NCBI GenBank assembly: GCA_900078775.1
Contig: LT549889.1
Coordinates: 186,001-250,000, forward strand
DNA from: Mycolicibacterium aurum
GTDB lineage: Bacteria > Actinomycetota > Actinomycetes > Mycobacteriales > Mycobacteriaceae
DNA: 64,000 nt
Reading direction: 5' to 3'
A model generated the notes under the pieces. It saw only the letters and a program-made list of their open reading frames with translations. It searched no databases and had not been told where the DNA came from. Both the position numbers and the translations under genes were made by a program. This document shows, piece after piece, positions 24,608-34,127 of the stretch (position 1 is the first letter of the stretch; each line of letters starts with the position of its first letter).

Positions 24608-25986
24608 CCCGCAGCCACAAGCCGCGTACGCACATCGCCCCCGCCTACACCGGGCGGCTGTCCACCGATCCGGTGCCGGCGCTCCGGCTGCCCAACGAGT
24701 CGATGGATCCGCAGGCGGCGTACCGCTACATCCACGACGAGCTGATGCTCGACGGGAGTTCGCGGCTCAACCTGGCCACCTTCGTCACGACGTGGATGGA
24801 TCCCGAAGCCGAGCGGCTGATGGCCGAGACGTTCGACAAGAACATGATCGACAAGGACGAGTACCCGGCGACCGCGGCGATCGAATCGCGGTGTGTGGCC
24901 ATGGTCGCCGACCTGTTCCATGCCGAGGACCTGCGCGACGACGATCCGTCCACCGCGGTCGGGGTGTCCACCGTCGGGTCCAGCGAGGCGGTGATGCTGG
25001 CCGGCCTGGCGATGAAGTGGCGGTGGCGCGCCAAGGTGGGTGATGGCTGGAAGGGGCGCACCCCCAACCTGATCATGGGCTCCAACGTCCAGGTGGTGTG
25101 GGAGAAGTTCTGCCGGTACTTCGACGTCGAACCGCGCTATCTGCCGATGGCGCCGGACCGCTTCGTCATCACCCCCGAACAGGTGCTCGAGGCCGTCGAC
25201 GAGGACACCATCGGCGTGGTCGGCATCCTGGGCACCACCTTCACCGGTGAGCTGGAACCGATCGCCGAAATCTGCGCGGCGCTGGACAAGCTGGCCGCCG
25301 ACGGCGGGGTGGACGTCCCCGTGCACGTCGACGCGGCCAGCGGCGGATTCGTGGTGCCGTTCCTGCACCCCGATCTGGCCTGGGACTTCCGGCTGCCGCG
25401 GGTGGTGTCGATCAACGTCAGCGGGCACAAGTACGGGCTGACGTATCCGGGCATCGGGTTCGTGGTGTGGCGTAACGCCGAGCACCTGCCCGAGGACCTT
25501 GTGTTCCGGGTCAACTACCTGGGCGGGGACATGCCCACGTTCACGCTGAACTTCTCCCGCCCGGGCAATCAGGTGGTCGGCCAGTACTACAACTTCCTGC
25601 GCCTCGGTCGGGCCGGATACTCGCAGATCATGCACTGCCTGTCCGAGACCGCGCGGTGGCTGGGCGACGAACTGCGCGAGAGCGAACACTTCGACGTCAT
25701 CACCGACGGGTCGGCTATCCCGGTGATCAGCTTCAAGCTGCGCGGCGATCGGCCCTACACCGAGTTCGCCGTCTCGCACGGGCTGCGGGCGTTCGGCTGG
25801 CAGGTACCCGCCTACACCATGCCCGAGGGCGCCGAGGACGTCACGGTGCTGCGGGTGGTGGTTCGGGAGGGCTTCTCCGCGGACCTGGCCAGGGCGCTCA
25901 AGGACGACCTGATCACCGTGCTGAAGAGCCTCGACGAGCTCAAACCCGACGGTCACTACGACGCCATGCAGCCCTTCGCGCACTGA
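24604..25986 (+). CDS. gadB: Glutamate decarboxylase
   Basis: A 460-residue group-II PLP decarboxylase converting glutamate to 4-aminobutyrate with consumption of a proton. The internal aldimine lysine is in SINVSGHKYGLTYPGIGF; the preceding PLP-binding HVDAASGGF is present. Length and sequence match Rv3432c, again in the M. tuberculosis order nnr-gadB-alr. It overlaps nnr by four bases (ATGA). Likely roles are acid stress and the GABA shunt. No antiporter gene (gadC) is adjacent. Confidence 0.95.
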   Translation: MTRSHKPRTHIAPAYTGRLSTDPVPALRLPNESMDPQAAYRYIHDELMLDGSSRLNLATFVTTWMDPEAERLMAETFDKNMIDKDEYPATAAIESRCVAMVADLFHAEDLRDDDPSTAVGVSTVGSSEAVMLAGLAMKWRWRAKVGDGWKGRTPNLIMGSNVQVVWEKFCRYFDVEPRYLPMAPDRFVITPEQVLEAVDEDTIGVVGILGTTFTGELEPIAEICAALDKLAADGGVDVPVHVDAASGGFVVPFLHPDLAWDFRLPRVVSINVSGHKYGLTYPGIGFVVWRNAEHLPEDLVFRVNYLGGDMPTFTLNFSRPGNQVVGQYYNFLRLGRAGYSQIMHCLSETARWLGDELRESEHFDVITDGSAIPVISFKLRGDRPYTEFAVSHGLRAFGWQVPAYTMPEGAEDVTVLRVVVREGFSADLARALKDDLITVLKSLDELKPDGHYDAMQPFAH

Positions 25987-26028
25987 CGCGGACCCGGGTT
26001 CACCGCCCGGCATGAGAAAATCGGGTCA

Positions 26029-27180
26029 ATGCCTCCCGCTGACCCGATCACACCGCCCGCCGCCACCGTCGAGGTGGACCTCGACGCCATCGCGCACAAC
26101 GTCCGGGTCGTCCGGGAGCACGCCGGTCCCGCCGCGGTGATGGCGGTGGTCAAGGCCGACGCCTACGGGCACGGCGCGCCCCGGGTGGCGCGGGCCGCGC
26201 TGGCCGCCGGCGCGGCCGAACTCGGGGTGGTCACCGTGGGAGAGGCGCTCGCGCTGCGCCGCGACGGCATCACCGCCCCGGTGCTGTGCTGGCTGCACCC
26301 GCCGGGCACCGATTTCGCGCCCGCGCTGGACGCCGACATCCAGATCGCGGTGTCCGCATCGGCCCAGCTCGATGACGTCGTGGACGCGGCCCGGCGCACC
26401 GGTGCCACCGCGGTGGTCACGGTCAAGGCCGACACCGGTCTGAGCCGCAACGGTGTCAGCCCCGCCGACTATCCGGCGCTGCTGACCGCACTGGCCCGGG
26501 CGCAGGCCGAGGGGGCGGTGCGGGCGCGTGGCCTGATGAGCCACCTGGTGCACGGTGACGCTCCGGACAACCCGTTCAACACGGTGCAGGCGCAGCGATT
26601 GACGGCGATGCGGGAGCAGGCCCGTGAGCGCGGCGTGCACTTCGAGATCGCCCACCTGAGCAACTCGCCGGCCGCGCTGACCCGCCCCGACCTGCGGTTC
26701 GACATGGTCCGCCCGGGCATCGCCATGTACGGGCTGACCCCGATCCCGGAGCGCGGGGACATGGGCCTGCGCCCGGCGATGACGCTGAAGGCCCCGGTGG
26801 TGCTGATGCGCTCGGTCAAGGCCGGCGACGGGGTGTCCTACGGGCACACCTGGGTCGCCTCGCGCGACACCACCCTGGCGCTGGTGCCGCTGGGCTATGC
26901 CGACGGCATCTTCCGCTCCCTGAGCGGCCGGTTCGCGGTCTCCATCAACGGGCGCCGCCGGCCCAGCGTCGGGCGGGTCTGCATGGACCAGTTCGTCGTC
27001 GACCTCGGCCCGGGCCCGGTGGATGTCCGCGTCGGTGACGAGGCGATCCTGTTCGGTCCCGGCGACCACGGCGAACAGACCGCCCAGGACTGGGCGGAGC
27101 TGATCGGGACGATCAACTACGAGGTGGTGACCAGCCCGCGGGGCCGGATCACCCGCGTCTACCGCGGCGAGATGGGCTGA
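26029..27180 (+). CDS. alr: Alanine racemase
   Basis: A 383-residue PLP-dependent fold-III racemase that makes D-alanine for peptidoglycan; target of D-cycloserine. The PLP lysine is Lys42 in [14 protein letters not shown]. The C-terminal beta domain carries the second catalytic tyrosine region (GVSYGHTW) and [14 protein letters not shown]. The start is ATG at 26029, 42 bases after gadB. Only five bases separate it from the following hydrolase gene. Confidence 0.97.
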   Translation: MPPADPITPPAATVEVDLDAIAHNVRVVREHAGPAAVMAVVKADAYGHGAPRVARAALAAGAAELGVVTVGEALALRRDGITAPVLCWLHPPGTDFAPALDADIQIAVSASAQLDDVVDAARRTGATAVVTVKADTGLSRNGVSPADYPALLTALARAQAEGAVRARGLMSHLVHGDAPDNPFNTVQAQRLTAMREQARERGVHFEIAHLSNSPAALTRPDLRFDMVRPGIAMYGLTPIPERGDMGLRPAMTLKAPVVLMRSVKAGDGVSYGHTWVASRDTTLALVPLGYADGIFRSLSGRFAVSINGRRRPSVGRVCMDQFVVDLGPGPVDVRVGDEAILFGPGDHGEQTAQDWAELIGTINYEVVTSPRGRITRVYRGEMG

Positions 27181-27185
27181 GACCG

Positions 27186-28292
27186 TTGGCCGATGACGAC
27201 GCACGCTGGCCGCTGGCCCGGTGGCTGGCCGGCCTGGCCGGATTGACCGCCGTCGGCTCGGTGGCCGGTACCTCGGTGGCGCGGTCCCTGGCCCGCCGGG
27301 TCGGCGCCGACGACCCCTACGCCGGCGAGGACTTCAATCGGCTGCACGAGGACCGCAGCACCGTGGTGACCACGAATGACGGTGTGCCGCTGGCGGTCCG
27401 GGAAAGCGGTCCCGAAGACGCCCCGCTGACCGTGGTGTTCTGCCACGGCTTCTGCCTGCGGATGGGCGCCTTCCACTTCCAGCGGGACATGCTGGCCCGG
27501 CAGTGGGGCGATCAGGTCCGCATGGTGTTCTACGACCAGCGCGGCCACGGACTCTCCGGCGACGCCGCGCCGGACACCTTCACCGTGCCTCAGCTCGGCC
27601 AGGACCTGGAATCGGTGCTGGCGGTGATGGCGCCGCGCGGACCGGTCGTGTTGGTCGGACATTCGATGGGCGGCATGACCGTGCTGGCGCACGCCCGGCA
27701 GTATCCGCAGCGCTATCCGACCAGGATCGTCGGTGCTGCGCTGATCTCCTCTGCCGCGGAAGGGGTCTCGCGCTCACCGTTGGGCGAGATCCTGCGCAAC
27801 CCGGTCCTGGAGGCGGCCCGTTTCGCGGTCCGGTACGCGCCGGGACTCGTGCACAACGGTCGATGGGTGACCCGCTCGATCATCGCACCCGTGCTGCGTG
27901 CCGCGTCCTACGGCGACGACGACGTCAGCCCCGGCGTGGTGGCCTTCAGCGAATCGATGATGCACGACACCTCGGTGCACACCCTGGTCGGATTCCTGCA
28001 CGCCCTGGAGGTGCACGACGAGACCGACGGGCTGCGGGCGTTGGCGAAGATCCCGACCCTGGTCGCCTGCGGTGACCGGGATCTGCTCACGCCCAAGGAG
28101 TATTCGCAGCAGATGGCTGCGACACTGCCCAAATCCGAGTTGGTGATCGTGGAAGGCGCCGGGCACCTGGTCCAGCTGGAGCAGCCCGAGCTGATCGACG
28201 ATGCACTGATACGTCTGGTGGAGCGGGCCACCCCGTCCAAACTGGTGGCGTTGACCCGCAGGATCAAGGAACGGACCCGCAAACATGGCTGA
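27186..28292 (+). CDS. Alpha/beta hydrolase, membrane-anchored
   Basis: A 368-residue alpha/beta hydrolase between alr and tsaE, a position occupied by a similar gene in other mycobacteria. An N-terminal hydrophobic stretch (ARWLAGLAGLTAVGSVAGTS) could anchor or export it. The oxyanion loop is CHGFCLR and the nucleophile elbow VLVGHSMGGM. The late histidine is in EGAGHLVQLEQP with DRDLLTP before it. The start is taken as TTG at 27186, five bases after alr; no ATG suits the N terminus. Its end overlaps tsaE by eight bases. Substrate unknown. Confidence 0.85.
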   Translation: MADDDARWPLARWLAGLAGLTAVGSVAGTSVARSLARRVGADDPYAGEDFNRLHEDRSTVVTTNDGVPLAVRESGPEDAPLTVVFCHGFCLRMGAFHFQRDMLARQWGDQVRMVFYDQRGHGLSGDAAPDTFTVPQLGQDLESVLAVMAPRGPVVLVGHSMGGMTVLAHARQYPQRYPTRIVGAALISSAAEGVSRSPLGEILRNPVLEAARFAVRYAPGLVHNGRWVTRSIIAPVLRAASYGDDDVSPGVVAFSESMMHDTSVHTLVGFLHALEVHDETDGLRALAKIPTLVACGDRDLLTPKEYSQQMAATLPKSELVIVEGAGHLVQLEQPELIDDALIRLVERATPSKLVALTRRIKERTRKHG

Positions 28293-28748
28293 ACGCAGCG
28301 GCGGCACCGCCGAACTGCTGACCCCGGAGGACACCGTCGCGCTCGGTGCGCGCCTCGGCGCCGAACTGCGCGCCGGTGACGTGGTGGTGTTGTCCGGCCC
28401 GCTGGGCGCCGGAAAAACCATGTTCACCAAGGGAATCGCCGCGGGCATGGACGTGGAGGGGCCGGTTACCTCACCGACCTACGTGCTGGCTCGGGTGCAT
28501 CGGGCCCGTAAGGACGGGGCGCCCGCGCTCGTGCACGTCGACATCTACCGGTTGCTCGACCACGGTGGGGACCTGCTCGGCGAACTCGACTCGCTGGATC
28601 TGGACACCGACCTCGACGACGCGGTCGTGGTCGTGGAATGGGGCGAGGGCTGGCCGAGCGGCTCTCGGACAATCACCTGGACATCCAGTTGCACCGTGAC
28701 GCCGATTCCGAGAAGCGCACCGCGACATGGCGATGGAGTGTTTCATGA
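28285..28748 (+). pseudogene. tsaE: tRNA t6A synthesis ATPase TsaE, broken by a single-base deletion
   Basis: TsaE is the P-loop ATPase that works with TsaB and TsaD in making t6A at position 37 of ANN-reading tRNAs. Residues 1-122 are normal, with Walker A GPLGAGKTMF (Lys44) and the late VVVEWGEG. After base 28650 the expected C terminus (LAERLSDNHLDIQLHR..., ending in RWSVS) continues only in another frame, as if one C were missing from GGC-CTG. That frame stops at 28746-28748, overlapping the tsaB ATG, exactly as an intact operon would. TsaE is normally essential, so a sequence error is likely; a real frameshift or programmed slippage is possible. Confidence 0.8.
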
Positions 28749-29374
28749 TCGTTCTGACCATCGATACCGCCACCCCGGCGGTGACCGCCGGCATCGTCGA
28801 GGTGGGGGAGACGGTCACCACCCTGGCCGAGCGGACCGTCGTCGACGCCCGCGCCCACGCCGAGCGGCTCACCCCCAACATCGTTGCCGCGCTGGCCGAT
28901 TGCGGAAAGTCCATGGCCGACCTGGACGCCGTGGTGGTGGGCTGTGGGCCCGGACCGTTCACCGGGCTGCGGGTCGGCATGGCCACCGCCGCGGCCTACG
29001 GGCAGGCCCTGGGCATCCCGGTGCACGGGGTGTGCACGCTGGACGCCATCGCGGGCGCGACCACCGGGGAGGTGCTCGTGGTCACCGACGCCCGCCGCCG
29101 CGAGGTGTACTGGGCGCGCTACCGCGACGGTGTGCGGACCGCCGGGCCCGAGGTCAACGCCCCGGCCGATGTGCCCGCCGACGGGGTGGCCCGGGTCGCC
29201 GGGGCGCCGACCCTGGCCGCAACGTTCGGGCTGCCGGTCGTCGGGCCCGAACATCCGTCGGCCGCCGAACTGGTTGCCGCCGTGGCGGACTGGTCGACGG
29301 ACCCGGAACCGCTGGTGCCGCTCTATCTGCGTCGCCCGGATGCCAAGACGCTGGTCGAACGAGGGCTGGCGTGA
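28745..29374 (+). CDS. tsaB: tRNA t6A synthesis protein TsaB
   Basis: A 209-residue ASKHA-fold partner of TsaD without its own catalytic site. The N terminus MIVLTIDTATPAVTAG and the segment GPGPFTGLRVGMATAAAYGQ (20 residues) are typical. The start at 28745 is preferred to the ATG at 28727 because it matches the conserved N terminus and overlaps the restored tsaE stop (ATGA). Its stop overlaps the rimI GTG start. Equivalent to Rv3421c. Confidence 0.94.
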   Translation: MIVLTIDTATPAVTAGIVEVGETVTTLAERTVVDARAHAERLTPNIVAALADCGKSMADLDAVVVGCGPGPFTGLRVGMATAAAYGQALGIPVHGVCTLDAIAGATTGEVLVVTDARRREVYWARYRDGVRTAGPEVNAPADVPADGVARVAGAPTLAATFGLPVVGPEHPSAAELVAAVADWSTDPEPLVPLYLRRPDAKTLVERGLA

Positions 29375-29832
29375 CCGGATCCGACATCGTCATCGAGGCG
29401 ATGACCCGCGCCGATGCGGCCCGCTGCGCCGAACTGGAATCCCAGCTGTTCGCCGGGGACGACCCGTGGCCGCCGGCCGCATTCCTGCACGGCCTCAGCG
29501 GTAAGCACAACCACTACGTGGCGGCCCGCGAGGACGGCAAGCTGATCGGCTACGCCGGGATCTCACGGCTGGGCCGCATCCCGCCGTTCGAGTACGAGGT
29601 GCACACCATCGGGGTGGACCCGGCACATCAGGGCCGCGGTATCGGCCGCCGGCTGCTGGAGGAACTGCTGCGTTTCGCCAAGGGCGGCGAGGTGTTCCTG
29701 GAGGTGCGCACCGACAACGAGGCCGCGATCAACCTGTACCAGAGCGTCGGATTCGCCACGGTGGGCCTGCGTAAGCGGTACTACAAGGTCAGCGGCGCCG
29801 ACGCCTACACCATGAAGCGAGACCCGGCATGA
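29371..29832 (+). CDS. rimI: Ribosomal-protein-alanine N-acetyltransferase RimI
   Basis: A 153-residue GNAT acetyltransferase of the RimI type, which acetylates N-terminal residues of ribosomal protein S18 and others. The acetyl-CoA loop is in [20 protein letters not shown] (20 residues), and the C-terminal [18 protein letters not shown] is typical. The GTG start overlaps the tsaB stop and the stop overlaps the tsaD start, as in Rv3421c-Rv3419c. The same frame is open without a stop back through tsaB into the truncated tsaE frame. Confidence 0.93.
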   Translation: MTGSDIVIEAMTRADAARCAELESQLFAGDDPWPPAAFLHGLSGKHNHYVAAREDGKLIGYAGISRLGRIPPFEYEVHTIGVDPAHQGRGIGRRLLEELLRFAKGGEVFLEVRTDNEAAINLYQSVGFATVGLRKRYYKVSGADAYTMKRDPA

Positions 29833-30851
29833 TCATCCTGGCCATCGAAAGTTCCTGTGACGAAACCGGAGTCGGGATCGCCCGGCTCGATGATGACGGT
29901 ACCGTCACCCTTCTCGCCGACGAGGTCGCCTCCAGCGTGGACGAACACGCCCGCTTCGGCGGCGTGGTGCCCGAGATCGCCTCCCGGGCGCACCTGGAAG
30001 CCCTGGGCCCGACCATGCGGCGCGCGTTGGACACCGCCGGGGTGGCCCGCCCGGACGTGGTCGCGGCCACCATCGGGCCCGGTCTGGCCGGTGCGCTGCT
30101 GGTGGGAGTCGCTGCGGCCAAGGCATATTCGGCGGCCTGGGAGGTGCCGTTCTACGCCGTCAACCACCTCGGCGGGCATCTGGCCGCCGACGTGTACGAC
30201 CACGGACCGCTGCCGGAGTGTGTGGGCCTGCTGGTCTCCGGCGGGCACACCGAACTGCTGCACGTCCGCTCGCTCGGCCGGCCGATCATCGAGCTGGGCA
30301 GCACCGTCGACGATGCGGCGGGGGAGGCCTACGACAAGGTGGCCCGCCTGCTCGGGCTGGGCTATCCGGGCGGCAAGCCGCTCGACGACCTGGCCCGCAC
30401 CGGGAACCGGGACGCCATCGTCTTCCCGCGCGGGATGACCGGGCCCCGCGACGAACCGTACGTGTTCAGCTTCTCCGGGCTCAAGACCGCGGTCGCGCGG
30501 CACCTGGAGCGCAACCCGGACGCGCCGCGCGCCGACGTGGCCGCGGGATTCCAGGAGGCCGTCGCCGATGTACTGACCGCCAAGGCGGTGCGCGCGGCCA
30601 CCGACCTCGGGGTGTCGACGCTGCTGATCGCGGGCGGGGTGGCCGCCAACTCGCGGGTGCGTGAACTCGCCGAGCAGCGCTGCGCGGCCGCCGGGCTGAC
30701 GCTGCGGGTGCCACGCCCGCGGCTGTGCACCGACAACGGGGCCATGATCGCATCGTTCGCGGCGCACCTGATCGCCGCGGGCGCGCCCCCGTCCGGACTG
30801 GACGCGGCCAGCGATCCCGGGTTGCCGGTCATCAAGGGTCAGGTGGGGTGA
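29829..30851 (+). CDS. tsaD: tRNA N6-threonylcarbamoyladenosine transferase TsaD
   Basis: A 340-residue TsaD (formerly Gcp) that transfers threonylcarbamoyl onto A37 of tRNA. Present are the start [20 protein letters not shown] (20 residues), the metal-binding NHLGGH (H-x3-H), SGGHTELL and the late ASHKA phosphate motif [12 protein letters not shown] with CTDNGAMIA. It overlaps rimI by four bases and the following SnoaL-like gene by four (GTGA). Equivalent to Rv3419c. Confidence 0.97.
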   Translation: MIILAIESSCDETGVGIARLDDDGTVTLLADEVASSVDEHARFGGVVPEIASRAHLEALGPTMRRALDTAGVARPDVVAATIGPGLAGALLVGVAAAKAYSAAWEVPFYAVNHLGGHLAADVYDHGPLPECVGLLVSGGHTELLHVRSLGRPIIELGSTVDDAAGEAYDKVARLLGLGYPGGKPLDDLARTGNRDAIVFPRGMTGPRDEPYVFSFSGLKTAVARHLERNPDAPRADVAAGFQEAVADVLTAKAVRAATDLGVSTLLIAGGVAANSRVRELAEQRCAAAGLTLRVPRPRLCTDNGAMIASFAAHLIAAGAPPSGLDAASDPGLPVIKGQVG

Positions 30852-31297
30852 GCCGAGCGGTGGGTGTCGCCGACCGGCTGGCCGTGCACGAACTGCTCTA
30901 CCGGTACGCCGAGTTGATCGACGCGGGCGATTTCGACGGTGTCGGGGCGCTGCTGGGCCGCGGCACCTTCATGGGCGTGGCCGGTGCCGAGGCGATCGCC
31001 GCGCTGTTCGCGACGACGACGCGCCGGTTCCCGGAGCACGGCAACCGGACCCGTACCCGGCACCTGGTGCTCAACCCGATCGTCGAGATCGAGGGCGCTC
31101 GGGCGCGGGCCCGGTCGACGTTCTGCGTTGTGCAGCAGACCGAGACGGTGGCGCTGGCGCCCATCGTCGTCGGCCGCTACGCGGACACGTTCGCCCGGGA
31201 CGGACGGGACTGGCACTTCACCGAGCGAACGGTGGATGTGGAGATGATCGGCGACGTCTCCGATCACCTGCTGATCGATCCGCGCTCATTCGGTTGA
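30848..31297 (+). CDS. SnoaL/NTF2-like protein
   Basis: A 149-residue protein of the SnoaL-like/NTF2 fold: the opening [20 protein letters not shown] is the signature helix, followed by [15 protein letters not shown] and a C-terminal [17 protein letters not shown]. Family members include hydroxylases, isomerases and non-enzymatic ligand binders. It starts with GTG overlapping the tsaD stop, hence in the t6A operon, but a link to tRNA modification is not known. Its 3' end overlaps the convergent regulator by 12 bases. Confidence 0.85.
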   Translation: MSRAVGVADRLAVHELLYRYAELIDAGDFDGVGALLGRGTFMGVAGAEAIAALFATTTRRFPEHGNRTRTRHLVLNPIVEIEGARARARSTFCVVQQTETVALAPIVVGRYADTFARDGRDWHFTERTVDVEMIGDVSDHLLIDPRSFG

Positions 31298-32332
31298 ACC
31301 GGAGCCGACCCGCGCCGCGTTGATCTGGTACACGCGCACACTGACCTCCAGCTGAAATCGGTCGGCGGGATTCTTCAGCGACAGGCCGGTGAGCTCCTCG
31401 ATGAGCTTGATCCGGTACAGCAGCGAATGACGGTTGAGATACAGCGCCCGAGCGGCGGCACTGGTGTTGATGGCCTCGTTGAGCAGGATCTCCAGGGTGT
31501 GCATCAGCTGTCCCCGGCGGGTCTTGTCGTAATCCACCAGCGGCTGCAGGGTTTTGAGGACGGTCGCCATGCTGCGGGGATGCTGGCGCAGCACCTCGGC
31601 GAACTGCTGCGGCCCCACCGGTCCATCGGGTACCGGCGCGGCGGTGACGGTGACCGATTGGTCCTGTCCCGGCGGCAGCAGCACCCAGCTGACCAGGCTC
31701 TCCGGCAGGCCGCTGAGCTGCCAGGCGGATTCGACCAGCCCGGAGCCGGCCGATGCCGGCAGCGGCGCCGAGAAGTGCGTCATCACCAGATCGTCGGTGA
31801 TCGACGTCTTCTGGGTGATACCGGAGGTGCTCGCCAACCGGCCCAGCGTGTCGGCGAACCTGCGTGCGTGCTCGGCCCATTGCGTGTCGTCATCTTCGCG
31901 TCTGCCGATGACCATCTGGATGGGGGCATCCTGGGGCAGGGCGTTGATCAGCGGGAGGAGTTGCTTCTGCACGTCGGCGAAGGCAACCTCCCACGGCAGC
32001 AGCACCAGCGGGAACTCGTGCCGGTCGGCCAACGGAACGAGCACCGACAGGAGTCCACGGGTGTCGATGTCGGGCGGTGGGCCGAGCGCCACGCCGGCGG
32101 CCGGCGAGGACATCAGGAAGGTGAGGAACTCCTGCACTCCGTGCTGCCGGACGTCGGCGCCGGTCGTCAAGACGAAGTCACCGGCCCGCACGAACGCTTC
32201 GGCGGGGGCGTGCATGATGTCCACCCACAGCACCTCGCGGGTCAACCCGCGGTGCCCGGCGATCACCGCGCCCTGATCCAGCGGCGGGACCGTCAGGGCC
32301 GCCGCCACGGTCAGTGGCGCGCGCTGAGACAT
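31286..32332 (-). CDS. PucR/CdaR-family transcription regulator
   Basis: A 348-residue regulator with an N-terminal PucR-type sensor region (LTVAAALTVPPLDQGAVIAG, 20 residues, and FVLTTGADVR) and a C-terminal helix-turn-helix of the PucR kind (ALYLNRHSLLYRIKLIEELT, 20 residues, then RFQLEVSVRVY). Such proteins activate catabolic genes for purines, amino acids and related nitrogen compounds. It lies directly downstream of an APC permease on the same strand, which faces a diol dehydratase operon; it is therefore the candidate controller of both. ATG at 32332 is chosen as the start of the conserved N terminus. Confidence 0.9.
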   Translation of the reverse strand: MSQRAPLTVAAALTVPPLDQGAVIAGHRGLTREVLWVDIMHAPAEAFVRAGDFVLTTGADVRQHGVQEFLTFLMSSPAAGVALGPPPDIDTRGLLSVLVPLADRHEFPLVLLPWEVAFADVQKQLLPLINALPQDAPIQMVIGRREDDDTQWAEHARRFADTLGRLASTSGITQKTSITDDLVMTHFSAPLPASAGSGLVESAWQLSGLPESLVSWVLLPPGQDQSVTVTAAPVPDGPVGPQQFAEVLRQHPRSMATVLKTLQPLVDYDKTRRGQLMHTLEILLNEAINTSAAARALYLNRHSLLYRIKLIEELTGLSLKNPADRFQLEVSVRVYQINAARVGSGSTE

Positions 32333-32427
32333 GTGGGCCCGTTTCCTCTCGAACTCGACGGGTCGCTGACACCGCCGCAATTTGACGGTATCAGCGACCC
32401 GGGACGTGCCGAGAATGCTCCTGGCTG

Positions 32428-33861
32428 TCAGGACTTCGGGACCGACAGGTCGTCCGGTGCCCGTCCGCTCAGGGCGGCGCCGATCGCCAGGAACACCACC
32501 GGCGCGATGCCGAAGATGACGGCGAGCGTCGTGGAGCCGCCGACCACCAGGGTCAGGTTCGCGATGATCAGCGCGACGGCCGCAGCCAGCACGATCGCCG
32601 CCACCACCGACAGCACGATGATCTTCGTCGGGCCACCGCGCCGCTTGAAGAAGATCGCGGCCGAGATCGTCGTCAGCAGCCACAGGATCGACAGTCCCCA
32701 GATGCCCAGCCCGCCGAGCGGGCCGAAGATCTGCAGCACCGGATCCAGCCCGAGCACCACGAACACCCCCATGATCACCAGCGACAGCACCGAGACCAGG
32801 ACCGAGGCGTTCGCCGGGGAGCCGAGTTTCGGGTGGACCTCACCGAGCTTGCCCGGGAGCACATTGTCGCGGCCCAGCACGAAGGTGTACCGCGCGGCGA
32901 TGTTGTGGAAGGCCAGTGCGCAGGCGAACACGCTGACGAACCAGAACAGGGTGGTGAGGTCCTTGCCCAGGATGCCGAGGTACTTCTCGGCGGTGTTGAC
33001 CATGTAGTTGTCCGGGTCATCCTTGGCGACCTGGATGGCGTCGTTGCCGCCGTTGCCCTCGACCAGAGCCCAGCTGGAGAAGGCGTAGAAGGTGGCCACG
33101 ATGCCGACGGCCCAGTAGGTGGCGCGGGGGACGGTGCGGTCGGGGTCGCGGGCCTCGTCCCGGAAGACCGCGGTCGCCTCGACGCCGACGAAACCCCAGA
33201 GGGCGTAGAGCAGCGCGATACCGAATGCGCCCGAGATGCCGGACGGGCTGAAGGAATCACCGGTGATGCCCTTGTCGCCGCCCTGAAGCACGATGACGAG
33301 GTCCAGCACGACCAGGATGGCGACCTCCGATACCAGGAAGATGCCCAGCACCTTGGCGCTGAGGTCGATGTCCCGGTAGCCGAGGAACGCGATCACCAGC
33401 AGCACCACACCGGTCAGCACCCACCACGGCAGTGCCGGGCCGCCGACGATCTCCAGGAGGCTGGACAGGATGACGCCGTCGTAGGCGGCCACCGCCAGCA
33501 GCGTCGCCATGTAGGCGGGCAGCGCCAGCACCGCGGCGCCGGTACCGACCCTTTTACCGAGCCCCTTCTGGATGTAGGCGTAGAAGGCGCCGGTATCGCT
33601 GACGTACTTCGACATCGCCACGAAGCTGGCGGCGAACAGGAGGAAGATCGCCCCGGCGACCAGGAAGGCCACCGGAATACCCGTGGTGTCGCCGAGTGCC
33701 ATCGCGATGGGGACATTGCCGCCGACGGTCGACAGCGGAGCGGCCGCGGCGACCACCATCAGCACGATCGCGGGCACGCCGAGATTGCCACGCAGGTGGC
33801 CGCGGGTATCCGGCGGTTTCGTACCGCTGCGCTTGTCGCCGGTATTGACAGCTTCAGTCAT
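32428..33861 (-). CDS. APC-superfamily amino acid/amine permease
   Basis: A 477-residue transporter with about twelve membrane spans. The first conserved helix is VPAIVLMVVAAAAPLSTVGG, with later GFVGVEATAVFRDEARDPDR, typical of APC permeases that carry amino acids or amines such as ethanolamine. The start ATG (MTEAVNTG) follows an AGAAGGG site. It is divergent from the B12-dependent dehydratase genes, 266 bases away, and followed by the PucR-type gene. The substrate may be the amine or polyol precursor consumed by that locus; this is inference. Confidence 0.9.
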   Translation of the reverse strand: MTEAVNTGDKRSGTKPPDTRGHLRGNLGVPAIVLMVVAAAAPLSTVGGNVPIAMALGDTTGIPVAFLVAGAIFLLFAASFVAMSKYVSDTGAFYAYIQKGLGKRVGTGAAVLALPAYMATLLAVAAYDGVILSSLLEIVGGPALPWWVLTGVVLLVIAFLGYRDIDLSAKVLGIFLVSEVAILVVLDLVIVLQGGDKGITGDSFSPSGISGAFGIALLYALWGFVGVEATAVFRDEARDPDRTVPRATYWAVGIVATFYAFSSWALVEGNGGNDAIQVAKDDPDNYMVNTAEKYLGILGKDLTTLFWFVSVFACALAFHNIAARYTFVLGRDNVLPGKLGEVHPKLGSPANASVLVSVLSLVIMGVFVVLGLDPVLQIFGPLGGLGIWGLSILWLLTTISAAIFFKRRGGPTKIIVLSVVAAIVLAAAVALIIANLTLVVGGSTTLAVIFGIAPVVFLAIGAALSGRAPDDLSVPKS

Positions 33862-33964
33862 GGGGTGACCCTTCTCTGCGCACGGAGTACGGTTCGTCGG
33901 CTCCGAGTTCGGGGGAAAGTCTGCGAGACGACAGGGACGTCTGCCATACGTCTGCGTCAGTTTC

Positions 33965-33977
33965 CAACATTTTGTTG
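33965..33977. promoter_or_regulatory. Dyad CAACA-TTT-TGTTG between permease and dehydratase genes
   Basis: A perfect 5-3-5 inverted repeat in the 266-base divergent region. TTCCAACA at 33962-33969 also recurs inverted as TGTTGGAA at 34027-34034, so TTCCAACA-type half-sites flank a 57-base interval. A shared operator for a regulator of both directions is plausible; the PucR-type protein is the obvious candidate. No cobalamin-riboswitch consensus was recognised here. Confidence 0.35.
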
Positions 33978-34127
33978 TAATCCGGTCACACCATGAGGCT
34001 CGACGGTGTGGTGTTCTCACACATGTTGTTGGAAGGTCGGCGCGTACCGTTGTCCGTCCGCACCGTCCGGGCCGATGCTGTGTCCACCGCGATGAGATGT
34101 TCCACCCGCGACGTAGAGAGGCCGCCA

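Noticed and set aside
28285..29832. A genuine TsaE-RimI fusion protein
   Set aside because: The middle third is tsaB read out of frame, and the true TsaE C terminus exists in the neighbouring frame ending in an ATGA overlap with tsaB. Kept only as a finding about a frame break.
33862..34127. Cobalamin riboswitch upstream of the B12-dependent dehydratase
   Set aside because: I looked for the B12-box consensus and a long structured leader and saw neither; the region is short and holds simple dyads.
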